From Bog-793 sp963785415 (lineage in GTDB: Bacteria; Actinomycetota; Acidimicrobiia; Acidimicrobiales; Bog-793), in contig CAWAVB010000001.1 of the NCBI GenBank assembly GCA_963785415.1, positions 310,001 to 374,000 of the forward strand: a stretch of 64,000 nucleotides of DNA, given 5' to 3'. Below, piece by piece: positions 53,749-62,657 of this stretch. Under the pieces are notes generated by a model, which saw only the letters and a program-made list of their open reading frames with translations, had not been told where the DNA came from and searched no databases. Numbering within the stretch: the first letter of the stretch is position 1; the number at the start of each line of letters is the position of its first letter. A program made the translations under genes and the position numbers.

Positions 53749-54795
53749 TCAGCTTTCCAGGGAGATCGGTTCGTCGTCCCGGACGCCCGCTCCGAGCGGG
53801 ACGTCGGCGGCGACCGTCGCCACCATCTTCCGGATCCGCTCATCGATCTCAACGACGAGCTCCGGGCTTTCCCGCAGGAACTGCTTGGCGTTCTCCCGGC
53901 CCTGCCCGAGCTGCTCGCCCTCGTAGGTGTACCAGGCTCCCGACTTCTTCACGATGTCGAAATCGACCGCAACGTCGAGGATCGAGCCTTCCCGGCTGAT
54001 CCCCTGTCCGTACATGATGTCGAACTCCGCGGAACGGAAGGGGGGCGCGCACTTGTTCTTCACGACCTTCACCCGCGTCCGGCTCCCGACGATCTCGGCT
54101 CCGTCCTTGATCGACTCGACCCGGCGGATGTCCAGGCGGACCGACGCGTAGAACTTCAGTGCCCGGCCCCCCGGCGTCACTTCCGGTGAGCCGTAGATCA
54201 CACCGATCTTCTCGCGGAGCTGGTTGATGAACAGAGCAATCGTGTCCGACTTGTTCAAGGTCGCGGTGAGCTTGCGCAGCGCCTGGGACATCAGGCGGGC
54301 CTGGAGGCCGACGTGCGCGTCGCCCATCTCTCCTTCGATCTCGGCGCGCGGGGTCAACGCGGCCACCGAGTCGATGACGAGGACGTCGATCGCACCCGAG
54401 CGGATGAGCATCTCGGCGATCTCCAACGCCTGTTCGCCGTTGTCTGGCTGGGAGATGAGGAGCTCGTCGATGTCGACGCCAATGGCCTTCGCGTAGACCG
54501 GATCGAGGGCGTGCTCCGCGTCGATGTAGGCGCAGACACCACCGTTGCGCTGTGCCTCCGCGACAACATGGAGCGCGAGGGTCGACTTGCCGGAGGATTC
54601 AGGACCGAAGACCTCGACGATGCGACCGCGCGGCAGACCGCCGATGCCGAGCGCGAGGTCGAGTGACATGGCGCCCGTCGAGATGGCCTCGATACCGAGC
54701 GTGAGGCTCTCACCCATCCGCATCACGGAACCCTTCCCGAACTGCTTCTCGATCTGGCCGAGTGCTGCCTCGAGTGCCTTGTCCCGCTCCATCAC
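53749..54795 (-). CDS. recA: Recombinase RecA
   Basis: The 348-residue protein is complete. Walker A is GPESSGKST (about 64-72), Walker B is DVLVIDSVAAL, and the DNA-binding loop region is TPRAEIEGEMGDAHVGLQAR with ALRKLTATLNKSDT and FINQLREKIGVIYGSPE. RecA drives homologous pairing and LexA cleavage after DNA damage. No intein is present. A consensus SOS box (54927-54940) is upstream, so it is probably LexA controlled. No recX follows: the next gene, dsbA-like, is on the other strand. It is the last gene in a minus-strand housekeeping series, but its own promoter region separates it from cinA. Confidence 0.97.
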   Translation of the reverse strand: MMERDKALEAALGQIEKQFGKGSVMRMGESLTLGIEAISTGAMSLDLALGIGGLPRGRIVEVFGPESSGKSTLALHVVAEAQRNGGVCAYIDAEHALDPVYAKAIGVDIDELLISQPDNGEQALEIAEMLIRSGAIDVLVIDSVAALTPRAEIEGEMGDAHVGLQARLMSQALRKLTATLNKSDTIALFINQLREKIGVIYGSPEVTPGGRALKFYASVRLDIRRVESIKDGAEIVGSRTRVKVVKNKCAPPFRSAEFDIMYGQGISREGSILDVAVDFDIVKKSGAWYTYEGEQLGQGRENAKQFLRESPELVVEIDERIRKMVATVAADVPLGAGVRDDEPISLES

Positions 54796-55117
54796 CCCTC
54801 ACTTTCCACCGCTCACGCCGCCGGGCCGTGCACCGAGCGGACCTGCACGTTACGGCCCCGCTGTATCGCCGACGCCGCACCCCCGATGGCCATCCACCCG
54901 TACGGGAACTTCCATCAGTGTAGTTGCGAACACCTGTTCGATGGTGGATTCTCCAGAGACGTCGGCGCTGATACCTCAGAAAGGACCTCACCTGCGGTTC
55001 CTGAGAGAGATCGGCCGTAGCTCGCGCTTCGGACCGCGATTAACGCTCGCCGAGGCCCTGGCCCACGCCGCCGGGCTCACCGACCGCTCAAGTCCCGGAT
55101 AGGCGACCGACGCTCCC
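54796..55117. other. recA promoter region
   Basis: About 320 bp between cinA and recA with no supported gene. It contains the SOS box and probably the recA promoter. In many actinobacteria a clgR-type regulator gene occurs between cinA and recA; none is here. Confidence 0.6.
54927..54940 (-). promoter_or_regulatory. LexA-binding SOS box of recA
   Basis: CGAAC-ACCT-GTTCG is a perfect palindrome around a 4-bp spacer, matching the GAAC-N4-GTTC consensus used by LexA in Gram-positive bacteria. It lies about 130-145 bp upstream of the recA start. Confidence 0.85.
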
Positions 55118-56368
55118 CTAGCCCCCGGCTTCGAGGCGCCGGCGGAGCCAGTCCAGGGTGTTCATCGTGCCGAGCTCCCGCACCCGCTGGCGATCCCCGA
55201 AGATCTGGAACGAGGCCGTCTCGGTCTGCCCCCCGGCGAACGCGAGTCCGGCGAACGCGGTCCCGACGGGGAGCCCCTCCTGGCTCGTCGGCCCGGCGAC
55301 GCCGGTCGTCGCGAGCCCGATATCGGCACCCAGCAGGTTGCGCACCCCGTCGGCCATGCCCGCCACCGCCACGGGGCTCACGACCGGTCCGGCGGGGAGG
55401 CTCAGGACGTCGCGTTTTACGTCCGCGGCGTACGGGACGACGCCCCCGCGGAACCATCCGCTCGCCCCCGGCGCCGAGACGAGGCTGGACGCCACCAACC
55501 CCCCCGTGTACGACTCCGCCACGGCGAGCGTGAAGTTGCGGGCCGTCAGAAGCGCGCCGAGGCGGATGGCCATCGTCTCGCCGTCGACGCCGAAGATGTT
55601 CCTCCCGACGAGTTCACGGAGCGCCGCCTCCTCGAGATCGAGGGCCTCGCGAGCCGCTTCGGCGCTTGCGGCCTTCACGGTCACCCGCAACTGGACGCCC
55701 TCCAGGCCCCGCGCCAGGAACGCGATCGTCGGCGCGCCCTCCCCCGCGGCGTCGAGCACCGCAAGGCGGGGCGCGACCAGCTCGGCGAGCGCCGATTCCC
55801 CGATCCCCCACGTCCGCAACACGCGGCTCGAGATCACTCCCGGCTCGCCCGACCGCGTTCGCAGATCGGGCAGAACGGCCCGCTCGAACATCTCCCGCAT
55901 CTCTACGGGAACGCCGGGCAGCGCGTAGACGACCTGGGAACCGACCGGGCAGACGAGTCCCGGGGCGGTGCCGAGACGTTGCTCGATCACCTCGGCTCCG
56001 ACCGGCACGTCCGCCTGTCGCCTGTTGCTCGGCGACATCTCGCGGTGACGGGCCTGAAACACCTGCCCGAGGAGCGCGAGAGCCTTCGGATCCCGGAGGA
56101 GATCGACGGCCATCACCTCGGCGATCGCCTCCCTCGTGACGTCGTCCTGGGTTGGTCCGAGACCTCCGCAGACGACGACTGCATCCGCCCGACCGAGCGC
56201 CACCCGAAGGACCTCGGCGATGCGCGCGACGTTGTCGCCGACCCGGGTCTGGTAGGTGCAGTCGACGCCCGTGGCAGCGAGCCGGTCGGCGATCCAGGTC
56301 GAGTTCGTGTCGACGATCTGTCCGAGCAGCAGCTCTGTTCCAACCGCCACGATCTCGACGCGCACCAC
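55118..56368 (-). CDS. cinA: CinA-family nicotinamide-nucleotide amidohydrolase / ADP-ribose pyrophosphatase
   Basis: A two-domain CinA of about 416 residues. The N-terminal MoCF-like domain has VEIVAVGTELLLGQIVDTNS, VVVCGGLGPTQDDVTREAIA and YALPGVPVEM. The C-terminal amidohydrolase (PncC) domain has LAVAESYTGGLVASSL and GADIGLATTGVAGPT. It recycles pyridine nucleotides by deamidating NMN. GTG 56368 is preferred: it follows AGGGAG at a normal distance, it is next to the start of conserved sequence, and it lies just after the pgsA stop. An upstream in-frame ATG (56404) would overlap pgsA. CinA-recA is a conserved order in actinobacteria and firmicutes. Confidence 0.93.
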   Translation of the reverse strand: MVRVEIVAVGTELLLGQIVDTNSTWIADRLAATGVDCTYQTRVGDNVARIAEVLRVALGRADAVVVCGGLGPTQDDVTREAIAEVMAVDLLRDPKALALLGQVFQARHREMSPSNRRQADVPVGAEVIEQRLGTAPGLVCPVGSQVVYALPGVPVEMREMFERAVLPDLRTRSGEPGVISSRVLRTWGIGESALAELVAPRLAVLDAAGEGAPTIAFLARGLEGVQLRVTVKAASAEAAREALDLEEAALRELVGRNIFGVDGETMAIRLGALLTARNFTLAVAESYTGGLVASSLVSAPGASGWFRGGVVPYAADVKRDVLSLPAGPVVSPVAVAGMADGVRNLLGADIGLATTGVAGPTSQEGLPVGTAFAGLAFAGGQTETASFQIFGDRQRVRELGTMNTLDWLRRRLEAGG

Positions 56369-56372
56369 CGTC

Positions 56373-56978
56373 TCACGCTCCCTGGGGGGTCGTGGCCCCG
56401 TCACGCCGACCGAGCCGGGCCCGCAGGTCGCGGCGGCCGTCCAGGTAGTACTCCGCCCCGGTGACGAGGGTCAGCCCCACCGCGATCCAGAGCGCGATCT
56501 CCACCGCGAGGAGGTGGGTCTTCCCGATCGGCGGGAAGAACGCCCCGGCGATGGCGAGGTCCTGAGCGAGGGTTTTCAGCTTGGCGAGCGGACGAGCCGG
56601 GACCGAGATCCCGTGACGTCCCGCCGTGATCCGGAACGTGCTCATCGCGATCTCCCGCGCCCCGATGAGCACGACGGGCAGCGGACTGAGAAGGCCGATC
56701 GCGCTCAGCGCGCTCAAGGCGCCGAGCACTAGGAACTTGTCCGCGAGCGGATCGAGGAACGCCCCCGACCGCGTCGTGCCGTGGCGCCGCGCGATGTGAC
56801 CGTCGAGCCCGTCGGAGAGGCAGAACGCCGTCCAGAGCGCCCAGAGAAGCCACGACGTTGGCCCGATTTCGACAGTGAGCACGGCGAGCGCGGGCGCGCC
56901 GACGAGACGGGTGAACGTGAGCGCGTTCGCGGGCGTCAACAGCGCCGAGGGACCGAATGAGGGGCGGGACCCGTTCAT
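56373..56978 (-). CDS. pgsA: CDP-diacylglycerol-glycerol-3-phosphate 3-phosphatidyltransferase
   Basis: A 201-residue integral membrane enzyme that forms phosphatidylglycerophosphate. The CDP-alcohol phosphotransferase motif D-G-x2-A-R-x8-G-x3-D-x3-D is complete in DGLDGHIARRHGTTRSGAFL and DPLADK. Hydrophobic helices surround it (LTFTRLVGAPALAVLTVEI, SALSAIGLLSPLPVVLIGA, IGKTHLLAVEIALWIAVGLT). The start overlaps the rimO stop as ATGA. Neighbours rimO and cinA are the usual ones in actinobacteria. Confidence 0.93.
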   Translation of the reverse strand: MNGSRPSFGPSALLTPANALTFTRLVGAPALAVLTVEIGPTSWLLWALWTAFCLSDGLDGHIARRHGTTRSGAFLDPLADKFLVLGALSALSAIGLLSPLPVVLIGAREIAMSTFRITAGRHGISVPARPLAKLKTLAQDLAIAGAFFPPIGKTHLLAVEIALWIAVGLTLVTGAEYYLDGRRDLRARLGRRDGATTPQGA

Positions 56979-58279
56979 GGGCGCGCCTCCGCGCGTGCTT
57001 CCCGGCGACGACCGGTCGACCCCGCGTCAACGAAGCACCCCTCAAGATCCGAACCCACGGCCGCCTCGACCCGCACGCGACGCAGCGAACCCGGCACACC
57101 GCCCCGGGGAACGTGGATCACGCCGTCGATCTCGGGCGCCTCGCGGTGCGAGCGCCCGACACCGACCTCGTCGATAAGCACTTCGGTCGTCACCCCGACG
57201 AGGGCGCGCCGACGTCGCGCCGTGATCGCGTCCTGCAGCTCCGCGCACTCGCGCAGCCGCTCGAGGGCGAGGGACGGCGGTACCTTGTCCCCGAGACCCG
57301 CCGCGTACGTTCCATTCTCCTCGGAATAGGCGAAGAATCCGGCCCAGTCCAATTCGGCCACCTGCAGAAAATCGAGCAGGGCGTCGTGGTCGTCTTCGGT
57401 CTCGCCGGGGTAGCCGAGGATGAAAGAGCTGCGCAGGGCGGCTTCCGGCGCGAGGGCGCGGATCTTGTCGATGCGGTCGAGGAAGACGTCGCCGGAGCCG
57501 AAGCGCCGCATCCGTCGCAACACGGGTCGCGCTACGTGCTGGAGCGACAGGTCGAAGTACGGGACACGCGTCGCGACGATCGTCTCGATGAGCCGAACGT
57601 CGAGCGCGGACGGATACAGGTAGAGCAACCGGACGCGCGCGACGCGTTCAGCGACCGCCTCGACCAGCCCCACGAGGGCGTCGCTGTGCCCCAGGTCGCG
57701 CCCGTAGGACGCGAGGTCCTGCGCCACGAGGACGACCTCGGCAACCCCGAGCCGGTCGACCTCGGCGAGGATCGCGTCCTTCCGCCGGGAACGCTGCGGA
57801 CCCCGGAACTGGGGAATCGCACAGAACCCGCATCGGCGGTCGCAGCCCTCAGCGACCTTCACGTACGCCCAGGACGCCTGCGGGCGCGGGCGTACAGCAT
57901 CGAGGAAGTCGATCGGGATGGCCCACTCGACCCGCGGGCGCCAGCGGGCGCCCCTGAGGTGCACCGGGACCCCCACGTCGACCACCGCGTCGACCTCGGG
58001 GAGGGCCCCGGCGAGCTCCTCCCCCGCCCGGGCGGCGAGACAGCCGGTCACGACGAGACGGGCGCCGGGACGCCGCTGGCGCGCGACCTCCAGGATCACC
58101 GCTACTGACTCCGCCCGTGCGGCCTCGATGAACGCGCACGTGTTCACGACGACGAGATCGGCGTCGAGGAGCGTCGTCGCCGGTTCCAGCCCCGCCGCGA
58201 GGAGCGAACCGGTCAGTTTCTCGGAGTCGACCTCGTTCTTCGGGCAGCCGAGCGTCTCGACAAAGAAGCGCTCCGGCAC
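56975..58279 (-). CDS. rimO: Ribosomal protein S12 methylthiotransferase
   Basis: RimO is a radical-SAM enzyme that adds a methylthio group to an Asp of S12. The 434-residue protein has the UPF0004 domain first (FFVETLGCPKNEVDSEKLTG, with VVNTCAF and VVTGCLAAR providing Cys ligands), then the radical SAM site CDRRCGFCAIP (CxxxCxxC), GEAEVVLVAQDLASYG-like helix region, LSLQHVA, and SSFILGYPGETEDDHDALLD. A C-terminal TRAM domain follows with RRRALVGVTTEVLIDEVGVG. It is complete. The pgsA gene overlaps its stop. Confidence 0.95.
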   Translation of the reverse strand: MPERFFVETLGCPKNEVDSEKLTGSLLAAGLEPATTLLDADLVVVNTCAFIEAARAESVAVILEVARQRRPGARLVVTGCLAARAGEELAGALPEVDAVVDVGVPVHLRGARWRPRVEWAIPIDFLDAVRPRPQASWAYVKVAEGCDRRCGFCAIPQFRGPQRSRRKDAILAEVDRLGVAEVVLVAQDLASYGRDLGHSDALVGLVEAVAERVARVRLLYLYPSALDVRLIETIVATRVPYFDLSLQHVARPVLRRMRRFGSGDVFLDRIDKIRALAPEAALRSSFILGYPGETEDDHDALLDFLQVAELDWAGFFAYSEENGTYAAGLGDKVPPSLALERLRECAELQDAITARRRRALVGVTTEVLIDEVGVGRSHREAPEIDGVIHVPRGGVPGSLRRVRVEAAVGSDLEGCFVDAGSTGRRREARAEARP

Positions 58280-58331
58280 GGCCGGAGCCTACCGTCGGGG
58301 CGTCGCAGCGACCTGTGGCCCCTGGTGGCGC

Positions 58332-58985
58332 CTAGAAGTCGGCGTCCGACTCGACGGCATCGTCGTCCGAGCCGGCCACGAGCTCCCCCTTCAGGCGAAC
58401 GTACTCCGCGTCCGTGATCACCCCGCGGCGGTGCAGCGTCGACAGGTGCTCGAGCTCATCGGCCACCGCGACCGGACCGACCGCCGCGTCGCCGCCCGAG
58501 TCGTGACGGCGGGACTCCTCGATCGTCCGGTTGATCAGCCCCTGCACGACGGCGGGGTGACGGACGTTCTCAAACGGTGCCTCGCCGCGCCCACCCGCCG
58601 ATTGCACGGAGAGCTCACCCTTGCCGATCATGCGCTCGAGAAGGGTCTGGACGTAGCTCACGTCCTGGATGCTGGAGATGAGGATCTCGCGTCCCGAGCG
58701 GCGGACCACCCCGCGCCGGTAGATGACCCGCATCGTCGTCACGACGAGGTCCGTCGACCGCCACTGGACGAGCCGGGCGAGGAAGCGGCACACCGCGAGG
58801 ACCGTCACTCCGAGCAGCACCCAATCGAACCACCTCGGCGCTGCGGACCACGTCACGTAGATCGCCACGCTCCCGGCGAGAACGACGGTCGCGACCAGGC
58901 TCGGACCGACGAGCAGCGACCAGTGCGGACGGGCTTCGAGGAGGACCTCCTCGTCCTCGTCGATGGCCCGCCTCGAAAACGTCAC
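58332..58985 (-). CDS. Membrane protein with bacterial PH domain and SHOCT segment
   Basis: A 217-residue protein. Two hydrophobic helices (LVGPSLVATVVLAGSVAIYV and WFDWVLLGVTVLAVCRFLA) precede a bPH_2-type domain: STDLVVTTMRVIYRRGVVRR, ILISSIQDVSYVQTLLERMI and GELSVQSAG. The C-terminal part ends in a SHOCT-like motif, LEHLSTLHRRGVITDAEYVR with LKGEL, and an acidic tail. Such proteins are common in actinobacterial division and envelope clusters, function unknown. It lies between ddl and rimO on the same strand. Confidence 0.82.
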   Translation of the reverse strand: MTFSRRAIDEDEEVLLEARPHWSLLVGPSLVATVVLAGSVAIYVTWSAAPRWFDWVLLGVTVLAVCRFLARLVQWRSTDLVVTTMRVIYRRGVVRRSGREILISSIQDVSYVQTLLERMIGKGELSVQSAGGRGEAPFENVRHPAVVQGLINRTIEESRRHDSGGDAAVGPVAVADELEHLSTLHRRGVITDAEYVRLKGELVAGSDDDAVESDADF

Positions 58986-59041
58986 CGTCGCTCCTTCATC
59001 GCCGGTCGCGAGCTCGCGCGCCGGAAGACGGACTCGTCACT

Positions 59042-60172
59042 TCAACCGAGCTTCGCCGCGATGTTCCCCGCCCCGCGCAGCACCGATCCGTCCGCGCCGG
59101 CGACCGAAAACGTCATCGCCGGCCGCTCCAGCGCCTCGGTGACGAGCCCCGTGAGGAGCTCGCCGAACTCAAGCGGCGGCTCGATGAAGAGATAGCGCGA
59201 CAGCGATCCGGGAATGGTGTTGATCTCGTTGACGTAGAGCTCACGGCCGTTACTGAGGAAGTCGATCCGGTTCACGCCCCGAGCTCCGAGGAGCCGCGCC
59301 ACGACAAGCGCGAGTTCTCTCAGCTCCCGCTCGACACCGCTGTCGATCCGCGCCGGAAGCTCCCGCGGCGCGCTGAGCATTCCCTCCCCGCCGACGTACT
59401 TGTCGGCGTAGTCGAGGATCTCAGCCGTCTTGTTCCTCCCGAGCGGTCGCTCCACGGCCGACAGCACCGTCGCCGGCCACGTCCGAACGGCGACCTGCAG
59501 GTCGTAGAGGTCGTCCCGGTACGGTTCGGCCACCGCTCCCTGCCGCAGGTGCACGTTGGCACTGAGTCGCGCCTGCACGGTCGGCCAGTCCTTCACGACG
59601 TCGATCCCGATCGACGAGCCCCCGTAACGCGGCTTGACGATGTACGGTCCGGCGAAGGCGGGTGCCGCCAGCCCCGGACCGAGCGCGACCCGCGGCAACG
59701 TCGGCACGCCCGCGGCCGCGAGAACCCCCCTCGTCGCGAGCTTGTCCATCCCGAGCGCCGCCGCCGCGGCGCACGGCCCGCTGTACGCGACGTGAGCGCA
59801 ATCGAGCATGCCCTGCAGGGAACCGTCCTCCCCCGGCCCGCCGTGACAACACACGAGCGCGGCGTCAATCTCGACACGGCGCAGCCCCGACCGCGGCCAC
59901 GAGGCCCGGGCGACGAATCCGCCGTCGGCCCCCGTGCGCAGCTCGACCTGGCGACGAGCCTCGGGGGCTCCCCCGACGAAGGCGCTGGCCTCGAGCAAGG
60001 GAGAGACCTCGAGCCAATCCGCCGTCTTCGTCCAGTACAACGCGTGCACGGCCGCGACGGCGTCATCCGCGGCCAGCGCTCGTGCCGCCTGGAGTCCCGT
60101 CAGGATCGAAACGTCGTGCTCGGGCGACGGTCCGCCGAACAGCACGCCGACACGCAACGAGGAGCCGGGCAT
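59042..60172 (-). CDS. ddl: D-alanine-D-alanine ligase
   Basis: A 376-residue ATP-grasp enzyme from the ATG at 60172 (SSLRVGVLFGGPSPEHDVSI, the family N-terminus; a longer frame reaches 60226). Other motifs: CCHGGPGEDGSLQGMLDCA, YSGPCAAAAALGMDKLATRG, VKPRYGGSSIGIDVVK, DFLSNGRELYVNEINTIPG with SLSRYLF. It makes the D-Ala-D-Ala dipeptide that the neighbouring MurF adds to UDP-MurNAc-tripeptide, and the two genes are adjacent on one strand, so it is probably co-transcribed with murF. Confidence 0.93.
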   Translation of the reverse strand: MPGSSLRVGVLFGGPSPEHDVSILTGLQAARALAADDAVAAVHALYWTKTADWLEVSPLLEASAFVGGAPEARRQVELRTGADGGFVARASWPRSGLRRVEIDAALVCCHGGPGEDGSLQGMLDCAHVAYSGPCAAAAALGMDKLATRGVLAAAGVPTLPRVALGPGLAAPAFAGPYIVKPRYGGSSIGIDVVKDWPTVQARLSANVHLRQGAVAEPYRDDLYDLQVAVRTWPATVLSAVERPLGRNKTAEILDYADKYVGGEGMLSAPRELPARIDSGVERELRELALVVARLLGARGVNRIDFLSNGRELYVNEINTIPGSLSRYLFIEPPLEFGELLTGLVTEALERPAMTFSVAGADGSVLRGAGNIAAKLG

Positions 60173-60246
60173 CGCGGCATTGTAGGCAGCACTTCGGCAT
60201 CCCACGATGGAGGTCTCTCCGGCCAACTCACGGCCCGATCCCGCCT

Positions 60247-61821
60247 CTAGGAGTATTGATCAGGAAGGTCGTTCTCGTAAAGGACGACGTCGCCCGCGCG
60301 GAGTTCTTGTCGGACCCAGGCGACGGCCGCATCCCGCGAGGGAACCGTCGTCACCCGGAGACCCCGACCGCCCGCGCGCCGACCGCCCCGGGCCGCGGCC
60401 ACCCCGCCGAGAAGGGCCCGGCGGTTCGTCGACCCCACGACGACGAGGTCTGTCGCCACGTCCGCCACCTCACCGGCGAAGGCCGCGTTCGCGGCGCGCT
60501 GGAGCCGGCCCAGCTCGACCATCCCCGGGGTGACGACGACCGCGCGGCTTCCCGGGCGCGCGTTCTCCCTCAACGCCTCGAGGGCGAGTCGCGTGCCAGC
60601 CGGGTTGGCGTTGAAGGTGTCGTCGAGGACGACGACACCGGCGGGAGAGGTGGCGACCTCCAGTCGGTGCTCGACGATCGGCAGAGAGTGCAGCCGGTCG
60701 GCGACATCGCTCAGCGGCACCCCCAGCGCGACCGCGATCCCGGCGGCGCACGCCACGTTCGTTAGCGCGATCGGCCGACCGGGATCGAGAGTCAGCCCCC
60801 CGACAACCGAGCCGGCCACGTGCAATGTGGCGCCGCGGGCCCCTTGGATCAGCGCGACGTCGGCGCGGCGGTCGACCGCTGAACAGCGGAGCACGCGGCG
60901 ACCGGCGTCCTCCAGCTCGCGCGCCAGACGGACGAGGCGCTCGTCGTCGACGTTCAGGACGGCGCACTCGGCATGGGTGAGGATCTCGCTCTTCGCCGCC
61001 AGGATGCGCTCCAAGGACCCGAAGCGCTCGAGGTGGACCGGCCCGATCGCGGTAATCGCCGCGACACTGGGCGCCAGCCACGACACCATCTCGGCGATCT
61101 CCCCGCCGCCGTAGGCCCCCATCTCCGCGATGAAGACCTCCGTGCCCGGAACGAGGTGCTCGTTCACGGCCCGGGCGAGGCCGGCGCGGTTGTTGAAGCT
61201 GCGCGGGCTTGCCACGACGCGGAACGTGCCCGCGAGCAGATGGCCCGCGTAGCTCTTCGTCGAGGTCTTGCCGTAAGAACCGGTGATGCCGACGACGACG
61301 GGGCCGATTCGGTGCAGTTTCTGCGCGGCCCGCCGGACGAAACGCCTGGCGACTCCCCACTCGAGTGGCCGGTCGACGAGCAGGGCGATCTCCACGACAA
61401 CCGGCGATCCGAGCGCTCCGGCCGCGGCAACTGTCGCCGCCAGGCGAAGTCCACCGAGTAACGATGCGGACGCGACCGCGGCGCCGTACTCGGCCGCGAC
61501 AATCGTCGCGATCGTGCCGAGCCGGCGGGTCCACCGCAGCCGTCCGCTACGACCCCGCACGCCCAAACCGAGCGGACCGGAACCGACGACGACCGCTCCG
61601 AGGATGCCGATCCCCGCCTGGAAGCCCTCGGCCACCACCGATCCGAGCGCGCCCGCCGCGGCGGCGATGTGGACCCAGTCGCGTCCCCACCATCGCCCAG
61701 CGAAGCGCGCGACCGAGCCGCACAAGTAGTGCTCGCGCTGCGCGACTCGCAGCCATCGGACAGTGGCGAGAACCGCTCCCGCCGCCGAAGCAGCCAGCGT
61801 CGCGACGAGGAGCGCTCTCAC
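60247..61821 (-). CDS. murF: MurF-type Mur ligase with an N-terminal membrane domain
   Basis: A 524-residue protein. Residues 1-150 are an unusual hydrophobic region of several segments (LLVATLAASAAGAVLATVRW, HIAAAAGALGSVVAEGF, LGGLRLAATVAAAGALGSPV). The Mur ligase proper starts with GPVVVGITGSYGKTSTKSY (P-loop), then SFNNRAGLARAVNEHL, FIAEMGAYGGGEIAEM, AITAIGPVHLERFGS, AECAVLNVDDERLVRLA and VVVLDDTFNANPAGTRLALE. It should add D-Ala-D-Ala to the muropeptide precursor. The usual cytosolic MurF N-terminal uridine-binding domain is not visible. ATGA overlap with the upstream hydrolase gene. A substrate other than the standard one cannot be excluded. Confidence 0.82.
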   Translation of the reverse strand: MRALLVATLAASAAGAVLATVRWLRVAQREHYLCGSVARFAGRWWGRDWVHIAAAAGALGSVVAEGFQAGIGILGAVVVGSGPLGLGVRGRSGRLRWTRRLGTIATIVAAEYGAAVASASLLGGLRLAATVAAAGALGSPVVVEIALLVDRPLEWGVARRFVRRAAQKLHRIGPVVVGITGSYGKTSTKSYAGHLLAGTFRVVASPRSFNNRAGLARAVNEHLVPGTEVFIAEMGAYGGGEIAEMVSWLAPSVAAITAIGPVHLERFGSLERILAAKSEILTHAECAVLNVDDERLVRLARELEDAGRRVLRCSAVDRRADVALIQGARGATLHVAGSVVGGLTLDPGRPIALTNVACAAGIAVALGVPLSDVADRLHSLPIVEHRLEVATSPAGVVVLDDTFNANPAGTRLALEALRENARPGSRAVVVTPGMVELGRLQRAANAAFAGEVADVATDLVVVGSTNRRALLGGVAAARGGRRAGGRGLRVTTVPSRDAAVAWVRQELRAGDVVLYENDLPDQYS

Positions 61822-62633
61822 GGCCGGTGCAGCAGTGTCGCGGCGCGCAACGCGCCGGGCGCCGCGGTCGGCACGAAGTGGCCGACGCCCGGCAGCACGG
61901 TCAGGCGTCCGTCGACGAGGGAGCGCGTCGCCTCGCGAGCGACGTCGACCGGCACCGCGGTGTCGTCTTCACCCCAGACGAGCTCGACCGGGCACCGGAG
62001 CAGGGTCAGCGTCGCCCGGTAGTCCTCGGCCACCGCGCGCACGAGCACGCCACGCATCACGCCCCGCGCCTCCCGGTAATCGCGTGAACCGTAGCGTTCC
62101 CGAGCCTGCTCCAGGCGGGTCGCGCTGACGATCCCCGCCGCGGCAAGTGACCGCACGACCCGGTAGCGAGCGTTCGGGCGGGGTCGTCGGCTGGCGGTGA
62201 CGAGCGGCACCCCCGACAGGACCAGTGCCGCGACACGATCACCCGAGAGCGCGGCGAACTCCACGGCCACGCGGCCCCCGAAGGAGTGGCCAACGATCAC
62301 GATGCGCTCCGCCATCTCGTCGAGCAACGGTTTGAGGAAGGCGGCGTACTCCCGCGCGCCCGACACCGCCTCCGGTGGTGGTGACGCTCCGAAGCCGGGT
62401 AGGTCGACGGCGATCGCATCGAGCGCCTGCTCGCCGTCGTTGGCACCGAGCACTTCGACGAAGTCCGCGTGCGACCGCGCCCATCCGTGCAGCGCGAGCA
62501 CCCACGGCTTCGACGACCCGAACGCCTCGCCAAACGTCGTCCCGCCGAGATATCCGCTCAGCATCCCTGATGACGCTAATTGCTCCGGGTCCGTCAGACC
62601 GTGCTCATGCAGGCTCTTCGGACTGGAGACCAC
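61818..62633 (-). CDS. Alpha/beta hydrolase
   Basis: A 271-residue protein from GTG 62633, chosen because the 25-bp gap to the divergent helicase gene then contains no coding overlap; a longer frame reaches 62837. The fold motifs are complete: VLALHGWARSHADFVEVLGA (oxyanion HG), AIAVDLPGFGASPPPE, VIVGHSFGGRVAVEFAAL (nucleophile Ser), LVWGEDDTAVPVDVA (Asp) and VLPGVGHFVP (His). Typical of esterases or haloperoxidase-like hydrolases; substrate unknown. Its stop overlaps the murF start by 4 bp, so it is co-translated and may act in envelope metabolism. Confidence 0.85.
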   Translation of the reverse strand: MVSSPKSLHEHGLTDPEQLASSGMLSGYLGGTTFGEAFGSSKPWVLALHGWARSHADFVEVLGANDGEQALDAIAVDLPGFGASPPPEAVSGAREYAAFLKPLLDEMAERIVIVGHSFGGRVAVEFAALSGDRVAALVLSGVPLVTASRRPRPNARYRVVRSLAAAGIVSATRLEQARERYGSRDYREARGVMRGVLVRAVAEDYRATLTLLRCPVELVWGEDDTAVPVDVAREATRSLVDGRLTVLPGVGHFVPTAAPGALRAATLLHRP

Positions 62634-62657
62634 ACCCGACGAGTACGGTCCGGAGCG

